Shown one piece after another: positions 1 to 8,848 of a stretch of DNA of 50,240 nucleotides. How positions within the stretch are numbered: the stretch's first letter is position 1; each line of letters begins with the position of its first letter. The position numbers were made by a program, and so were the translations under genes. Source of the DNA: Enterobacterales bacterium (lineage in GTDB: Bacteria > Pseudomonadota > Gammaproteobacteria > Enterobacterales > Enterobacteriaceae); NCBI GenBank assembly GCA_015654925.1, contig JAATFX010000061.1, forward strand, positions 1 through 50,240, written 5' to 3'. The notes under the pieces were generated by a model that was not told the origin of the DNA, searched no databases, and saw only the letters and a list, made by a program, of their open reading frames with translations.

Positions 1-2
1 GC

Positions 3-719
3 TTAACCGCGGCAGCGGGTCTTGCGCCGGTTGGCCTGTAATAATGGGCAACTGGGGCAATAAACCGTATCGCTGATTTTGTAACGCAGGCAGCAAAGGC
101 GACGGATCGCTTTGGCGCCTCCCTCTTCGTCGTTCACGTACCGCACCGGTTCAAACAGGCGGTTTATCGTGCCGTCGGGCTGCGTCTTACTCGATAGCAG
201 CAGGCTGGCGGCGCCGATATCCGCCGCCAGCTCCTGGGCCAAAGTAAAGCCATAAGCGATGCGGATGGCGGCGTTATTCCAGAACATCCCCGGTTTAATG
301 GCCGATAAGCGGCTCAGGGTCAGGCATACCGGTAATAAATGCTCTTCCACCAGCGGCTGGAACCGCGCAAAAATATCGGCGTCGGGGCGTATGGCTTCCC
401 CTTGGCCGGCCAGGATAAATCGCTCGGGGACTCCGCCTTCGGCCAAAGTAAAGCGGATAGACTGCGGCGCCGCCGGCAGTTGCCAGCCATGCAGCAAATT
501 AATCTTGGTCCAGGCGGGCAACAGGCGGGCAAAATACCACTGCGACCACATGGAGATCACCGCCGCCGGATCTTCCCCCTTATGCTGGCTTATAAATGGG
601 TCCAGCACCGCCCGCGCCGTGTCCGGCCGGCATAAATCTTCCGCCGAATACACGCTGCTGCCCGCTGGGGGCGCAAATAAAAAACTGTCGGCGATATCGG
701 CGGCGAGCTTCATAAGCAT
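3..719 (-). CDS. fhuF: FhuF-like siderophore-iron reductase
   Basis: Probable cytoplasmic 2Fe-2S protein that reduces ferric iron so that it leaves imported hydroxamate siderophores. The C-terminal end carries Cys-Cys-x10-Cys-x2-Cys (CCLRY...YCPSC), the unusual cluster ligand pattern of the FhuF family, and the middle has the family-like segment SMWSQWYFARLLP. From the ATG at 719 the product is 238 residues; E. coli FhuF has 262, and similarity outside the cysteine motif is modest. The frame stays open upstream to 818, but those residues overlap the intergenic control region. A second ATG lies at 713, so the exact start is uncertain. The gene diverges from fhuD and shares a Fur-like box with it. 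Confidence 0.82.
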   Translation of the reverse strand: MLMKLAADIADSFLFAPPAGSSVYSAEDLCRPDTARAVLDPFISQHKGEDPAAVISMWSQWYFARLLPAWTKINLLHGWQLPAAPQSIRFTLAEGGVPERFILAGQGEAIRPDADIFARFQPLVEEHLLPVCLTLSRLSAIKPGMFWNNAAIRIAYGFTLAQELAADIGAASLLLSSKTQPDGTINRLFEPVRYVNDEEGGAKAIRRLCCLRYKISDTVYCPSCPLLQANRRKTRCRG

Positions 720-821
720 CCTGTATCCATCAAAAAAATTGATTAAAAACAACGGAAAGACGATACGGCAAGCGAGCGGCTTGCAGTCACTCTCCGAATG
801 GGCATAATAGGCGATCAAAAT

Positions 822-840
822 CAGAATGATAACTATTTAT
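822..840. promoter_or_regulatory. Fur-like box between fhuF and fhuD
   Basis: The sequence around AATGATAACTATT matches about 12 of 19 positions of the Fur consensus GATAATGATAATCATTATC. It lies 11 bases before the fhuD start codon and about 100 bases before fhuF, so iron-dependent repression of both genes is plausible. No binding evidence is available. Confidence 0.5.
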
Positions 841-851
841 ATTTAATATTT

Positions 852-1742
852 ATGCCGACTCATAATGCTTATCGTCGACGTCTATTGCAGGCGTTGGCCG
901 TTTTGCCCTGGTGGTCCAGCCGCGGTGTTGCGGCCGGCGCCGCGCCCGATTTAGCGCGGATTATCGCGCTGGAGTGGCGCCCGGCGGAACTATTAATCGC
1001 CCTGGGCGTGATGCCCATCGCCGTTGCCGATGTGCCCAATTACCGCAGTTGGGTGGTGGAACCCGCCCTGGCATCCTCGGTACTGGATGTGGGTTTGCGT
1101 AACGAACCCAATATGGAAGCGATGCAGCGCCTGCGCCCGTCGCTGATCTTACTCTCCAATGGTTTTGGCCCGGCGCCGGAAAGCGTAGCCCCCATCGCCC
1201 CCACCATGACGTTTCGTTTTAGCCGCAAGGGCGAACGCCCGCTGGCCGTGGCCCGGCAGGACGTGCAGGACCTGGCGGATCGCCTGGAATTGCCGGGCCG
1301 CGCCCAACGGCATTTTGTCGCTATCGACCGGCTGCTGGACCAGACCCGCCGGCGGCTGGCGGCCAAGTCTTACCCACCGGTTCTGCTGTTTTCCTTTATT
1401 GATAGCCGGCGCATCATGGTGATCGGTAAACGCAGCCTGTTCCAGGACGTTATGGATCGGGTGGGCGTGGTAAACGCCTGGGACGGCGATGAAAATATCT
1501 GGGGCAGTACGGTAGTGGGGCTGGAGCGGCTGGCGCAGTTTAGCCAGGTGCGCGGCATCTGTTTTCACCGCGGCCGGCAGGACCCGCTGTTTGATATCAC
1601 CCAATCCACGCTCTGGCAGACGCTGCCGATGGTGCGCGAACGCCAATTGCGCATCGTGCCCGCCGTGTGGTTTTTCGGCGCCACGATTGCCGCCATGCGC
1701 TTTTGCCAGCAGTTGGAACAAGCGCTGGAGTCAGCGGCATGA
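852..1742 (+). CDS. fhuD: Periplasmic hydroxamate siderophore-binding protein FhuD
   Basis: Periplasmic binding protein that hands ferrichrome-type siderophores to the FhuB channel. From the ATG at 852 it has 296 residues, the same length as E. coli FhuD. The N terminus carries an RRRLLQALAVLP stretch that fits a Tat-type signal, as in E. coli. Recognisable family segments are RIIALEWRPAELLIALG near residue 37, SLFQDVMDRVGVVNAW in the middle and VPAVWFFGATIAAM near the end. No clear Shine-Dalgarno precedes the start; an in-frame ATG at 798 exists, but it would place the Fur-like box inside the gene. The stop overlaps the fhuB start (ATGA), which suggests translational coupling. Confidence 0.93.
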   Translation: MPTHNAYRRRLLQALAVLPWWSSRGVAAGAAPDLARIIALEWRPAELLIALGVMPIAVADVPNYRSWVVEPALASSVLDVGLRNEPNMEAMQRLRPSLILLSNGFGPAPESVAPIAPTMTFRFSRKGERPLAVARQDVQDLADRLELPGRAQRHFVAIDRLLDQTRRRLAAKSYPPVLLFSFIDSRRIMVIGKRSLFQDVMDRVGVVNAWDGDENIWGSTVVGLERLAQFSQVRGICFHRGRQDPLFDITQSTLWQTLPMVRERQLRIVPAVWFFGATIAAMRFCQQLEQALESAA

Positions 1743-3712
1743 GCCATCGCGTGCCGCCACTCTCCTTCTGGCTGATCATGTTGTTGTTTACCCTGGCCTT
1801 AGCGTTTACCGGGCTGAATTTTATCCGCCAGTTGTCGATTGGACTCTGGTGGCAGGCCGCCGGTCATCCGCTCACCGCCAATATCGATCAAATGGTATTC
1901 CATTACAGCCTGCTGCCGCGCACGGCGCTGTCGCTGCTGGTGGGGGCCGGGCTGGGACTGGTGGGAACCCTGTTCCAGCAGATTTTGCGTAACCCGCTGG
2001 CCGAACCCACCACGCTCGGAGTGTCGGCGGGGGCGCAACTGGGGCTGACCGTGGCGACATTATGGGTACTGCCGGGAGGCGAGGCCACCAGGCAACTGGC
2101 CACGATTATCGGCGCGCTGGCGGTGGGCGGACTGGTGTTCGGCGTGTCCTGGGGACGACGTTTATCGCCGGTGACCCTGATCCTGGCCGGGCTGGTCCTG
2201 GGATTATACTGCGGCGCGGTCCGCAGCCTGCTGGCGCTACTTAATTATGAGCGCCTGCAAAGCATCTATTTATGGAGCAGCGGCATGCTAAACCAGCAGG
2301 ACTGGGGCATGGTGCAGTTTTTGTTGCCCCGGCTGGCCATTGGCCTGGTCCTGGCGCTGATGATGCTGCGGCCGCTGATGCTGATGGGACTCGATGACGG
2401 CGTGGCGCGCAATCTGGGCTTGGGGCTGGTTGCCGCGCGCCTGGCCGGCTTGGGTCTCGCAATCATCCTGAGCGCTTTTTTGGTTAACGCGGCCGGGATC
2501 ATTGGTTTTATCGGGCTGTTCGCCCCCCTGCTGGCGCGAATGCTGGGCGCGCGCCGTCTGTTGCCCCGCCTGGGATTATCCTGCCTGCTGGGGGCGCTGT
2601 TACTGCTGCTTAGCGATCAACTGATGATTATGCTGGCCCGGCTTTGGATCGACATTCCGACCGGCGCCGCCACGGCGCTGGTCGGCGCCCCCTTGTTGCT
2701 GTGGCTGTTGCCTAAACTGCGCGATACCCGCGTGGCGGCGGTGGATAATGCCCAAACCCTGGCTCCGGAACGGCGGTTTACCCGCCCGGGCATGATGGCG
2801 GGGCTGGTGTTGTTGGCGGCGATAACCCTGCTGGCGCTGACCTTGGGACGTGATAGTTACGGCTGGTATTGGTCGGCGCAGGAGATGTGGCGCTGGCGCT
2901 GGCCGCGCGTCATGGCGGCCGGCGTGGCGGGGGCCATGCTGGCGGCGGCGGGCACTTTGATCCAGAAAATGACCGGTAACCCCATGGCCAGTCCGGAAAT
3001 CCTGGGCATCAGCTCCGGCGCGGCGTTTGGCGTCGTACTGCTATTGTTGCTGGTGCCGGAGGATGCCTTTGCCTGGCTATTGCCGGCCGGTAGCCTGGGC
3101 GCGGCGCTGACCCTGCTGCTGATTATGGCGCTGGCCCAGCGCGGCGGTTTTTCCAGCGGCCGATTACTGCTGGTGGGGATTGCGCTGAGCACGCTGTTTT
3201 CCACGTTGCTGACCTTGATGCTAATCAGCGGCGACCCGCGCATGACCTCGGTGCTGACCTGGTTATCCGGCTCCACTTACAAAGTCAGCGGCGGCCAGGC
3301 CATCCGTACCGCCGCCATTGGCGTAGTATTACTGGCGCTGACGCCACTGGTGCGGCGCTGGCTGGCGTTATTGCCGCTGGGCGGCGCCAGCGCGCGCTCG
3401 GCCGGCGTGGCGCTGAAGCCGGCGCGTTTGGCTATTTTACTGTTGGCCGCCGGGTTAATTGCCGCCGCCACCATGAATGTCGGCCCGCTCAGTTTCGTCG
3501 GCCTGATGGCGCCGCATATGGCCCGACTGATCGGCTATCGCCGCGCCCTGCCGCAGCTGGTAGTGGCCTGTCTGCTGGGGAGCGCGTTAATGATGGTGGC
3601 AGATTGGTGCGGCCGTTTTGTCATCTTCCCTTATCAAATCCCCGCCGGGCTGCTGGCCACCTTTTTTGGCGCGCCGTATTTTATCTATTTACTGCGCCGC
3701 CAAACGTCTTAA
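1739..3712 (+). CDS. fhuB: Ferric hydroxamate ABC permease FhuB
   Basis: Inner-membrane channel for hydroxamate siderophores. It is a fused double FecCD-type permease of 657 residues (E. coli FhuB has 660), made of two homologous halves of about 330 residues rich in hydrophobic helices. Each half has the glycine-rich loop (TLGVSAGAQLG in half one, ILGISSGAAFG in half two) and ends with a GAP-type motif (GAPLLLWLLPKLR; GAPYFIYLLRR). The start at 1739 overlaps the fhuD stop by four bases. The ATPase partner FhuC, needed to power the channel, is not encoded beside it or elsewhere in this window. Confidence 0.95.
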   Translation: MSHRVPPLSFWLIMLLFTLALAFTGLNFIRQLSIGLWWQAAGHPLTANIDQMVFHYSLLPRTALSLLVGAGLGLVGTLFQQILRNPLAEPTTLGVSAGAQLGLTVATLWVLPGGEATRQLATIIGALAVGGLVFGVSWGRRLSPVTLILAGLVLGLYCGAVRSLLALLNYERLQSIYLWSSGMLNQQDWGMVQFLLPRLAIGLVLALMMLRPLMLMGLDDGVARNLGLGLVAARLAGLGLAIILSAFLVNAAGIIGFIGLFAPLLARMLGARRLLPRLGLSCLLGALLLLLSDQLMIMLARLWIDIPTGAATALVGAPLLLWLLPKLRDTRVAAVDNAQTLAPERRFTRPGMMAGLVLLAAITLLALTLGRDSYGWYWSAQEMWRWRWPRVMAAGVAGAMLAAAGTLIQKMTGNPMASPEILGISSGAAFGVVLLLLLVPEDAFAWLLPAGSLGAALTLLLIMALAQRGGFSSGRLLLVGIALSTLFSTLLTLMLISGDPRMTSVLTWLSGSTYKVSGGQAIRTAAIGVVLLALTPLVRRWLALLPLGGASARSAGVALKPARLAILLLAAGLIAAATMNVGPLSFVGLMAPHMARLIGYRRALPQLVVACLLGSALMMVADWCGRFVIFPYQIPAGLLATFFGAPYFIYLLRRQTS

Positions 3713-3715
3713 TGT

Positions 3716-3749
3716 CGCCGATCTCCCTGCCAACGTCGGGGAGATGGCG
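3716..3749 (+). terminator. Hairpin after fhuB
   Basis: CGCCGATCTCCC and a GGGGAGATGGCG arm can pair with one bulge around a loop of about 10 bases. A run of T follows only after a further 14 or so bases, so it is at best a weak or attenuating terminator between fhuB and the receptor gene. Confidence 0.35.
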
Positions 3750-3819
3750 CTAAAAAACCATTTTTTATGCTGCTTTCTTAGCTTTACGCAAGAGAATAGA
3801 TAATAGTTCAATAATTTTC

Positions 3820-3883
3820 TTGCAAAATTTTTGGTGTTTTGCATAATCCTGAACTCTCATAAGAATCATTATCATTATTATTC
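3820..3883 (+). promoter_or_regulatory. Receptor promoter with Fur box
   Basis: A TTGCAA (3820-3825) and CATAAT (3842-3847) pair with a 16-base spacer looks like a sigma-70 promoter. Just downstream, AATCATTATCATTATTATTC (about 3864-3883) is a strong Fur-box match made of repeated ATTATC/ATAATG units. A site over the likely transcription start would give iron-dependent repression of the receptor gene. Confidence 0.65.
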
Positions 3884-3901
3884 AATATAGGTTTTCTGCA
3901 C

Positions 3902-6169
3902 ATGCGTACTGCCGATCTTTCTCCCGTTGGGCGCAACACGCCCTTACCGCACCTGTTGGCGGTGATTATCAGCGCGTGCTGCGCCGCGATGGCCATGCCG
4001 GCAAGCGCCGCGACCACCACCACGGCGACATCCGCCACGGGAACCGACGCCAGCGCGGCGCCGGCCAATGGTAAATCCGATACCATTACCGTCGTGGCCG
4101 CGCCGGATAACACGTTTCGCGCGGGCGGCGATCAACTGGTGCCGGCCTTTATGGACGGGCCGATCGCCAACGGCGGGCGGGTAGGGATTTTAGGTCAGCA
4201 GGATGCCAACAATGTTCCGTTCAGCGTGGTGGGTTTCACCTCCAAATTGATCCAGGATCAGCAGGCGCGTTCACTGTCGGATGTCTTGAACAACGATGCA
4301 TCGGTACAAAGCGGTTATGGCTACGGCAACTATGCCGAGACCTTTGTCGTACGGGGATTCCCCCTGGCCGGTGAAGATGTTTCCTATGGCGGCCTGTTCG
4401 GCGTGCTGCCGCGGCAAATCATCCCCACCGAATTTGCAGAACGTATTGAATTATTAAAAGGCTCCAGCGCGTTTTTAAACGGCGTACCGCCTGGGGGCAC
4501 GGGGGTTGGCGGGACGGTTAATGTTGAGCCGAAACGCGCGGGCGATGAACCCCTTAACCGGGTCTCGCTGGATTATACGTCATCATCACAAGTGGGCGGC
4601 GGGGTGGATCTGGCCCGGCGCTATGGCGATAACAATCAGTTCGGGGTGCGGGTCAACGCTGTCCACCGCGAAGGCGAAGCGGCGATCGATGATGAACAGC
4701 GCCGCCTGACCCTCGGCTCCATCGGCCTGGATTACCGCGGCGATCGTTTCCGGTCGTCTTTTGATTTCGGCATGAGCAAACAGACCGTGCACGGCGGACG
4801 GCCGGTGGTTTATCTCGGTAGCGCCACCGAAGTGCCCGATGCCCCTTCGGCCACCCGCAACTACGGCCAGCAATGGGCTTATACCGATACTGAAAATGAG
4901 TTCGGCATGCTGCGCGGCGAATATGATGTAACGGATTCTTGGACCACCTATGCGGCGGTGGGCGCCAATCATACCCATGAATATGGTAAATACAGCTCGC
5001 CGACCTTACAGGATAATGATGGCAACGCCACCATGAGCCGGATGACGGTGCCTTACTTTGCCGATAGTTTTTCCAGCCAGGCGGGCGTCAGGGGTAAATT
5101 CGATACCGGCTTTATCAAGCACAGCGTGAACATCGGCTATTCAAGTCTTTATCGCAAAACCCGTACCGCCTACACCATGACCTCCGCCTCGGTTAACACC
5201 AATATTTACGATCCGAATGATGTCAGCGAGCCCTTAACCAATCTTTATACCGGCGGCAATATGGGCGATCCGGGTACCAAGAGCCGTACCCGCAACGATG
5301 GCGTCTCGATATCCGATAATCTGTCGATGCTGGACGACCGTTTGCAGCTGATCGGAGGATTACGCCGCCAGAACGTGGTGGTGCGCAACTACAATTATGA
5401 CGGTAGCGAATCGGATTCCTTTGAGCAAATGAAGGTGACCCCGGCCTTTGGCCTGGTGGTTAAGCCTTGGGACCATTTCTCGTTCTACGCCAATCATATC
5501 GAGGCCTTGCAGGCCGGCGCAACGGCGGGCGGTACCTTTAACGGCAAGACGGTAATCAACAGCGGCCAGGTGGCCGGTATCCAAACGTCCAAGCAAAACG
5601 AAGCCGGGATCAAGATGGATTACGGCACCGTCGCCGGTTCGCTGGCGGTGTTTGAAATCAAAAAACCCATTGGCGCCTACAAGCCGGTGGGCGATCTTTA
5701 TGAATACGGCAACTATGGCGAAGTACGTAACCGCGGCGTTGAATTTAATCTGTTTGGCGAACCGGTCTACGGCGTACGTTTAAATAGCAGCGTGACCTGG
5801 ATGGATCCGGAGATGACCAGCACCGACGACGGGCGTTATGACGGCAACGATGCGGTGGGCGTGCCCCGCTACCAAGTAGTGTTGGGCGGCGAGTATGATA
5901 TCCCCGGCCTGACCGGTATTACCGCCACCGGCAAGGTCATTCGCTCCGGTTCGCAGTACGCGGACGAAGCCAATAGCATGAAAGTCGACGGCTGGACCCG
6001 GCTGGACCTGGGCCTGCGCTACAATATGAATTTGCCGAAAAATAATATTATCTGGCGTGCCGGCGTTGAAAACGTCACCAATGAAAAATATTGGGCTTCA
6101 GCCACCGGCGGTTACCTGACCCAGGGCGAGCCGCGCGTTGCCAAGGTGTCGATGACCGTCGACTTCTAA
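3902..6169 (+). CDS. TonB-dependent ferric siderophore receptor
   Basis: Outer-membrane gated porin of 755 residues for a ferric siderophore, probably a hydroxamate because it follows fhuDB. The N terminus is a signal peptide ending near PASAA (residues 31-37), then a low-complexity Ala/Thr stretch and a TonB box (DTITVVA near residue 61). The plug domain has NNVPFSVVGFT and the ERIELLKGSSAFLNG motif; the barrel ends in aromatic-rich strands with a terminal Phe (VSMTVDF). It resembles ferrichrome-type receptors such as Yersinia FcuA, but I cannot assign the substrate from sequence. A promoter with a Fur box precedes it and a strong terminator follows. Confidence 0.9.
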   Translation: MRTADLSPVGRNTPLPHLLAVIISACCAAMAMPASAATTTTATSATGTDASAAPANGKSDTITVVAAPDNTFRAGGDQLVPAFMDGPIANGGRVGILGQQDANNVPFSVVGFTSKLIQDQQARSLSDVLNNDASVQSGYGYGNYAETFVVRGFPLAGEDVSYGGLFGVLPRQIIPTEFAERIELLKGSSAFLNGVPPGGTGVGGTVNVEPKRAGDEPLNRVSLDYTSSSQVGGGVDLARRYGDNNQFGVRVNAVHREGEAAIDDEQRRLTLGSIGLDYRGDRFRSSFDFGMSKQTVHGGRPVVYLGSATEVPDAPSATRNYGQQWAYTDTENEFGMLRGEYDVTDSWTTYAAVGANHTHEYGKYSSPTLQDNDGNATMSRMTVPYFADSFSSQAGVRGKFDTGFIKHSVNIGYSSLYRKTRTAYTMTSASVNTNIYDPNDVSEPLTNLYTGGNMGDPGTKSRTRNDGVSISDNLSMLDDRLQLIGGLRRQNVVVRNYNYDGSESDSFEQMKVTPAFGLVVKPWDHFSFYANHIEALQAGATAGGTFNGKTVINSGQVAGIQTSKQNEAGIKMDYGTVAGSLAVFEIKKPIGAYKPVGDLYEYGNYGEVRNRGVEFNLFGEPVYGVRLNSSVTWMDPEMTSTDDGRYDGNDAVGVPRYQVVLGGEYDIPGLTGITATGKVIRSGSQYADEANSMKVDGWTRLDLGLRYNMNLPKNNIIWRAGVENVTNEKYWASATGGYLTQGEPRVAKVSMTVDF

Positions 6170-6191
6170 TACTGGTGTTTTATCGTCCTAT

Positions 6192-6224
6192 AACCGCACC
6201 GGCAGACGCCGGTGCGGTTTTTTT
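6192..6224 (+). terminator. Rho-independent terminator after receptor gene
   Basis: A perfect 12-base-pair stem (AACCGCACCGGC with its complement) closes a four-base AGAC loop and is followed directly by a T run. It ends the siderophore locus. Confidence 0.93.
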
Positions 6225-6309
6225 GTTTCGGCGCTGATGTCGGTCCGCAGGTGAAACTATCTGCGGGTGAACTACAGTAATAGCAGGAAATTTATTGAAG
6301 GAGCGCCCG

Positions 6310-6969
6310 ATGATTACCGTTCACCACCTGAATAAGTCACGTTCACACCGTATTTTATGGTTACTCGAAGAGTTGGATCTACCCTATGACGTTATCTATT
6401 ATCAGCGCGAAAAGACCATGCTGGCGCCTGAATCGTTAAAACGGGTCCACCCCTTGGGCAAATCGCCCATTATCACCGACGGCGGGCTGACCCTGGCGGA
6501 GTCGGGGGCGATTATCGATTACGTTGAGGACCGCTACGACAGCGCGTATTTGCTGGCGCCCCAGGATACCCATGGCGATAGCTGGATTCGGTATCGCTAC
6601 TGGCTGCACTACGCAGAAGGGTCGTTAATGCCGCTACTCGTGATGAAACTGATTTTCGGCATGCTGGGCAAAGCTCCGGTGCCGCTGCTGGTACGTCCCG
6701 TGGGCGCGGCGCTCGGTAAAGGGGTGCAGCAAAAATATGTCGACCCGCAGTTGCTGGCCCACAGCCGTTATCTGGAAAATCATTTAAGCCAGCACCCATG
6801 GTTCGCCGGCGAGCGGTTCAGCGCGGCGGATATCCAGATGAGCTTTCCGCTGGAGGGCCTGGCTTCGCGCGTCGGCATCGACGGCTACCCGGCATTGCAG
6901 GCCTATCTCGCTAAACTTCAGCAGCGCCCGGCATATCAACGGGCCAAAAAACGCGAACAGCAAAACTAA
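6310..6969 (+). CDS. Glutathione S-transferase family protein
   Basis: Cytosolic glutathione transferase-like protein of 219 residues. The N-terminal thioredoxin-fold half carries the family signature ESGAIIDYV (about residues 62-70), preceded by the conserved LGKSP segment. The C-terminal helical half has FSAADIQMSF, the usual N-capping-box region. The ATG at 6310 is chosen because AAGGAG lies six bases upstream; a TTG at 6295 would overlap that ribosome-binding site. Substrate unknown; members conjugate or reduce electrophiles. It sits alone between the receptor terminator and ghxP. Confidence 0.88.
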   Translation: MITVHHLNKSRSHRILWLLEELDLPYDVIYYQREKTMLAPESLKRVHPLGKSPIITDGGLTLAESGAIIDYVEDRYDSAYLLAPQDTHGDSWIRYRYWLHYAEGSLMPLLVMKLIFGMLGKAPVPLLVRPVGAALGKGVQQKYVDPQLLAHSRYLENHLSQHPWFAGERFSAADIQMSFPLEGLASRVGIDGYPALQAYLAKLQQRPAYQRAKKREQQN

Positions 6970-7103
6970 CCGGAAGCCGGTACCCGACCCAAATCAATAA
7001 TTTGTCAGCTAGTGGAATTTTAAGTTGATATCCCCCCTATGCGGGCAGGATAATCCCTGCCCTCGCTTCCCCCGCCCGATAATCGCCCTGTTTTGCCGCC
7101 AGC

Positions 7104-7119
7104 GGGTAAACGATTGCGC
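7104..7119. promoter_or_regulatory. Possible PurR operator upstream of ghxP
   Basis: GGGTAAACGATTGCGC matches about 11 of 16 positions of the PurR consensus ACGCAAACGTTTGCGT, including the central CG. It lies about 75 bases before the purine permease gene, so purine-dependent repression would make sense. This rests on a motif match only. Confidence 0.35.
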
Positions 7120-7191
7120 TGAACCGCGCGGTTGCTTACGGGGAAGCGTCCGTTCATTTGACGATAAGCGTATAATTTTAGGGGATTTGAT

Positions 7192-8559
7192 ATGTCCAGC
7201 TCCACCCATCCGGCCGCCCGGGATACCAGGCCGCGCTCTGCACTCGATGCCTGGTTCCGCATTTCCGAACGGGGCAGCAGCGTGCGCCAGGAAGTGCTGG
7301 CCGGCCTGACCACCTTTCTGGCCATGGTCTACTCGGTGATCGTGGTGCCCGGCATGCTGGGCAAGGCGGGCTTTCCTCCGGCGGCGGTATTTGTCGCCAC
7401 GTGCCTGGTGGCCGCGTTTGGGTCGTTGCTGATGGGGTTATGGGCCAACCTGCCGATGGCCATTGGCTGCGCCATTTCCCTGACCGCGTTTACCGCTTTT
7501 AGCCTGGTGCTCGGCCAACATATCAGCGTACCGGTGGCATTAGGCGCGATATTCCTGATGGGGGTGCTGTTTACCGTAATTTCCGCTACCGGCATCCGTT
7601 CATGGATCTTGCACAACTTGCCCATGGGCGTGGCGCACGGCACCGGCATCGGCATCGGACTGTTTTTGCTGATTATCGCCGCCAACGGCGTCGGCCTGGT
7701 GGTAAAGAATCCCATTGAAGGACTCCCGGTGGCACTGGGGGACTTCGCGTCTTTCCCGGTGATTATGTCGCTGGTGGGACTTGCGGCCATTTTTGGCCTG
7801 GAGAAACTGCGCGTGCCGGGCGGGATCTTATTGGTCATCGTGGTGATATCCGTGCTGGGCCTGATTTTTGATCCCAGCGTCAGCTATCGCGGATTATTCG
7901 CGCTGCCCACGTTGTCCGACGGCCAGGGCCACTCGCTGATTTTCAATCTGGATATTAAAGGCGCGCTGCAACCGGCGGTATTGCCGAGCGTGCTGGCGCT
8001 GGTTATGACGGCGGTGTTCGACGCCACCGGCACCATCCGCGCGGTGGCGGGCCAGGCGAACCTGCTGGATAAAGATGGACAAATCATCAACGGCGGCCGG
8101 GCGCTGACGGCGGATTCCCTGAGCAGCATCTTTTCGTCCCTGGTCGGGGCATCCCCCGCCGCGGTCTATATCGAATCGGCCGCCGGCACCGCCGCCGGGG
8201 GTAAAACCGGACTGACCGCCACTATCGTCGGGTTGTTGTTCCTGGTGATTTTATTTTTGTCGCCGCTATCTTATTTGGTGCCGGGATACGCTACCGCGCC
8301 GGCGCTGATGTATGTGGGGCTATTGATGTTGAGCAATGTCGCCAAACTCGATTTCAGCGATTTTGTCGATGCCATGTCCGGCCTGCTGTGCGCGACCTTT
8401 ATCGTACTGACCTGCAATATCGTCACCGGCATCATGCTGGGGTTCGGGTCGCTGGTTATCGGCCGCGTTTTTGCCGGCGAATGGCGTAAACTCAACCTCG
8501 GCACGGTCATTATCGCCGTTGCCCTGGTTACCTTTTATGCCGGTGGCTGGGCGATCTGA
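7192..8559 (+). CDS. ghxP: Guanine/hypoxanthine permease GhxP
   Basis: Inner-membrane NCS2-family proton symporter for guanine and hypoxanthine, 455 residues (E. coli GhxP, formerly YjcD, has 449). Long stretches are nearly identical to the E. coli protein, including [20 protein letters not shown] near the start, [40 protein letters not shown] and the C-terminal TFYAGGWAI. About 13-14 hydrophobic segments are visible. The ATG at 7192 follows an AGGGGA ribosome-binding site. As in E. coli, yjcE is the next gene, but a strong terminator lies between them. Confidence 0.95.
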   Translation: MSSSTHPAARDTRPRSALDAWFRISERGSSVRQEVLAGLTTFLAMVYSVIVVPGMLGKAGFPPAAVFVATCLVAAFGSLLMGLWANLPMAIGCAISLTAFTAFSLVLGQHISVPVALGAIFLMGVLFTVISATGIRSWILHNLPMGVAHGTGIGIGLFLLIIAANGVGLVVKNPIEGLPVALGDFASFPVIMSLVGLAAIFGLEKLRVPGGILLVIVVISVLGLIFDPSVSYRGLFALPTLSDGQGHSLIFNLDIKGALQPAVLPSVLALVMTAVFDATGTIRAVAGQANLLDKDGQIINGGRALTADSLSSIFSSLVGASPAAVYIESAAGTAAGGKTGLTATIVGLLFLVILFLSPLSYLVPGYATAPALMYVGLLMLSNVAKLDFSDFVDAMSGLLCATFIVLTCNIVTGIMLGFGSLVIGRVFAGEWRKLNLGTVIIAVALVTFYAGGWAI

Positions 8560-8637
8560 CGCCTGGCGCATCCACCTGCGCGGCGACGGTATATCCACAG
8601 CCTGCTCGGGCGCGTCTTTAATCAGGCTCATCATCTG

Positions 8638-8670
8638 GCCGCCCCGGTTTTCAACCGGGGCGGCTTTTTT
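8638..8670 (+). terminator. Rho-independent terminator after ghxP
   Basis: A perfect 12-base-pair stem (GCCGCCCCGGTT with its complement) around a TTC loop is followed by six T residues. Confidence 0.93.
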
Positions 8671-8848
8671 ATGCCCGACTTTTTATGTCCGTAATAAACC
8701 GCCAAAATAAAGTTAAAAAATGCCGCCGCTGGTCGATAACAGGTTTTTAACTTTTGCCAAAATGTTCTACTATCAAGGCTCGCGTTACGGGCCTGTATCT
8801 TCCCGGGCCGGACTGTGGACGTAGACAGATCTGAAGACTAAGGTAAGC

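Noticed and set aside
798..851. Upstream ATG of fhuD at 798
   Set aside because: It would add 18 residues before the Tat-type signal, place the Fur-like box inside the gene and exceed the E. coli length of 296.
6970..7191. Purine riboswitch upstream of ghxP
   Set aside because: No conserved purine-aptamer core or terminator hairpin is visible; a protein operator is more likely.
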